64,000 nucleotides of DNA from Pelagerythrobacter marensis (GTDB lineage Bacteria; Pseudomonadota; Alphaproteobacteria; Sphingomonadales; Sphingomonadaceae): the NCBI RefSeq assembly GCF_001028625.1, contig NZ_CP011805.1, positions 1,907,001-1,971,000 of the forward strand, written 5' to 3'. The translations under genes were made by a program, and so were the position numbers. Numbering within the stretch: position 1 is the first letter of the stretch; each line of letters begins with the position of its first letter. Of the stretch, positions 62,605-64,000 are shown piece by piece. The notes beneath the pieces were generated by a model that saw nothing but the letters and a program-made list of their open reading frames with translations, had not been told where the DNA came from and searched no databases.

Positions 62605-63591
62605 TTGACGGACGACCAGCCCCAGCCCCCTGCAAGATCGGAAAATCCGCCATCCCGGAAATCGCTGCCGCCGTTCGAGGCCCTGCGTGCTTTCGATGCC
62701 GTGGCCCGGCTGGGCGGGGTGCGGCGGGCGGCACAATGGCTGGACCGCGATCATGCCGTCATCAGCCGCCACCTTCGCGCGATTGAAACCTGGGCCGGTG
62801 TGCAACTGGTCGAACGCACCCCCTACGGCATTGCCTTGACCGAACGCGGGCGCGGCTATCACGAACGGGTTTCCTTCGCGATGGACATGCTGGCCCACGC
62901 AACGCTCGACCTCATGAGCGAGGGCCACCATCGCCGGCTCCATATCTGGAGCACGTCGGGCTTCGCCCTGCACTGGCTGTCGAGCCGGCTCGAGGAGTTC
63001 GAGCGGCGCAATAGCGATGCCGACATCGTCCTTCGCCCAAACGATCACAGCCCGGACTTCGCCGCGCACGAGGCCGATATCGATGTCCGTTTTCACGCCA
63101 CCTACGAACCGGAACCCGAATTGCCGCCGCTGCTCAAGCGGCAGGTTCTGGTGGAGGCTCCGATCATAGCAGTCGCAAGCCCGGATTACCTGGGCAGCAC
63201 CGGAACACCGCAAACGCCCGACGACCTCCTCCAGCACCGCCTGCTGCACGAAGACAGCTTCAAGACCTGGGCCAAGTGGCTCGCTTCCTACGGCGTCGAC
63301 GATGCCTCACGCCTGTCCGGCGCGCGCTTGTGGGAAGGGCACCTCACGCTCGACGCTGCACGGCATGGCCGGGGCATTGCCCTCGCCAATCCGGTGACCG
63401 CCGGCGCGGATCTGGAATCGGGATCGCTGATCGATATCGGCAGGGACAATCCCGAATTCGCGCCGCGTCTGGGCCGCTACACGCTCTATGCCCGCCGCGA
63501 TCGGTGGAATGATCCGCTGCTGCGGCGGTTCAGGAAGTGGGTGACCTCCGCCGTGCTTGCCGATTACCCCGCGCTGAAATCCGCCACCTGA
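62605..63591 (+). CDS. LysR-family regulator (GcvA type)
   Basis: The TTG at 62605 follows GAAGGAA and gives 328 residues, longer at the N-terminus than usual by a Pro/Ser-rich stretch of about 20 residues. The HTH has LPPFEALRAFDAVARLGGVR and AVISRHLRAIETWAG, and the effector domain follows. It diverges from the OprB-like porin, the probable target, and converges with a partial serine hydrolase gene. Confidence 0.88.
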   Translation: MTDDQPQPPARSENPPSRKSLPPFEALRAFDAVARLGGVRRAAQWLDRDHAVISRHLRAIETWAGVQLVERTPYGIALTERGRGYHERVSFAMDMLAHATLDLMSEGHHRRLHIWSTSGFALHWLSSRLEEFERRNSDADIVLRPNDHSPDFAAHEADIDVRFHATYEPEPELPPLLKRQVLVEAPIIAVASPDYLGSTGTPQTPDDLLQHRLLHEDSFKTWAKWLASYGVDDASRLSGARLWEGHLTLDAARHGRGIALANPVTAGADLESGSLIDIGRDNPEFAPRLGRYTLYARRDRWNDPLLRRFRKWVTSAVLADYPALKSAT

Positions 63592-63606
63592 CCGGCGGGT
63601 TGCCGG

Positions 63607-64000
63607 TCACCGCAGCGCTTCGACCGCCGAATTGAAGAAGTGGTTGTCCAGTATCGCCTCGGCGAACTTCGGCTTGGACCGCGCGCTCAAAACCGTGAGC
63701 ACCACGCGTTCGGCGGGATTGACGTAGATATATTGCCCGAAGATCCCGCGCGCGCTGAAAGCGCCGTCGGCGAAAGACCCTGCGGCATCGGGAACGGGCC
63801 ACCACATGTATCCATAATTCAGCGGATTGCCGCCTGCCTCTCGCGGAACGGTCGATTCTTCGATCCAGCCCGCCGGCAGGACCTGCTCACCCTCGATCCG
63901 GCCATCGTTCATCGCGAACAGACCAAGGCGCGCATAATCGCGGAGCGTGGCGCAGATGCCGCTGCCTGCCACTTCCAGCCCATCGGGTGATTCCAGCCAC
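63607..64000 (-). CDS. Serine hydrolase (beta-lactamase family), partial
   Basis: Only the C-terminal part lies in the window; the frame runs off the end at 64000. ICATLRDYARLGLFAMNDGR, LNYGYMWWPVPDA and IFGQYIYVNPAERVVLTVLS match class C beta-lactamase-like hydrolases of the 6-aminohexanoate-dimer hydrolase type (NylB-like). The N-terminal SxxK is outside. An amide-hydrolysing role would fit the peptide-acquisition region, but the active site cannot be checked. Confidence 0.8.
   Translation of the reverse strand, partial: WLESPDGLEVAGSGICATLRDYARLGLFAMNDGRIEGEQVLPAGWIEESTVPREAGGNPLNYGYMWWPVPDAAGSFADGAFSARGIFGQYIYVNPAERVVLTVLSARSKPKFAEAILDNHFFNSAVEALR

Overview
The window is about 64 kb of high-GC chromosomal DNA, densely packed and mostly free of mobile elements. 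Gene content points to an alphaproteobacterium of the Sphingomonadales (Erythrobacteraceae or Sphingomonadaceae type): many TonB-dependent receptors (TBDTs), a COQ9-family protein, a DUF1134/EipA-family envelope protein, the hemD-hemC / tsaD-gpsA arrangement, and many acyl-CoA enzymes. The genus cannot be fixed from the sequence alone. No CRISPR array, IS element, integrase or prophage module was seen. One tRNA gene, tRNA-Ser(GCT), is present.

Layout. 1-7.7 kb holds housekeeping and envelope genes: a mitofilin-like membrane protein, hemD and hemC (tetrapyrrole synthesis) diverging from tsaD-gpsA and a polysaccharide flippase, then an OmpA-like protein, a 35-residue membrane protein and a helix-hairpin-helix membrane protein. 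7.7-11.1 kb has a single-domain response regulator and an overlapping gcdH-maiA-fahA catabolic operon. 11.2-18.5 kb is a minus-strand cell-surface signalling unit: a FecI-type sigma factor, a FecR-type anti-sigma factor, a TBDT with an N-terminal signalling domain, and a large autotransporter. 18.9-32.6 kb is a fatty-acid/lipid catabolic block: a paired acyl-CoA dehydrogenase, a tandem-domain TetR regulator, an acyl-CoA ligase preceded by a thiolase gene remnant, a serine hydrolase and a FadB/FadJ-type multifunctional enzyme. It continues with an Old Yellow Enzyme/RidA pair under a LysR gene and a VOC/M15-like pair under another LysR gene.

32.7-49.6 kb holds tesB, an SDR, feoAB with a Fur-like box, COQ9, an ankyrin protein, a Sco protein, YcgN and YgjP-like proteins, ribD-ribE, a ZnuD-like TBDT with a His-rich segment, and a small HTH protein carrying part of a four-copy 11-bp repeat. 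It then has an aromatic aminotransferase, an EipA-like protein, the tRNA, a TSUP permease and a siderophore-interacting protein with its own Fur-like box.

49.9 kb to the end looks like a peptide-acquisition region: a secreted beta-helix protein, a small exported protein, an S58 (DmpA-type) aminopeptidase, a TBDT, a POT peptide transporter, a very large secreted TolB-repeat amidohydrolase, a PepSY membrane protein, an OprB-like porin, a LysR regulator and a partial serine hydrolase. The simplest reading is extracytoplasmic peptide or amide capture and hydrolysis, but the substrate is unknown. This region, the thiolase remnant, the DNA-level repeat at 45.2-45.4 kb and the M15-like/VOC pair are the parts least explained by standard annotation.
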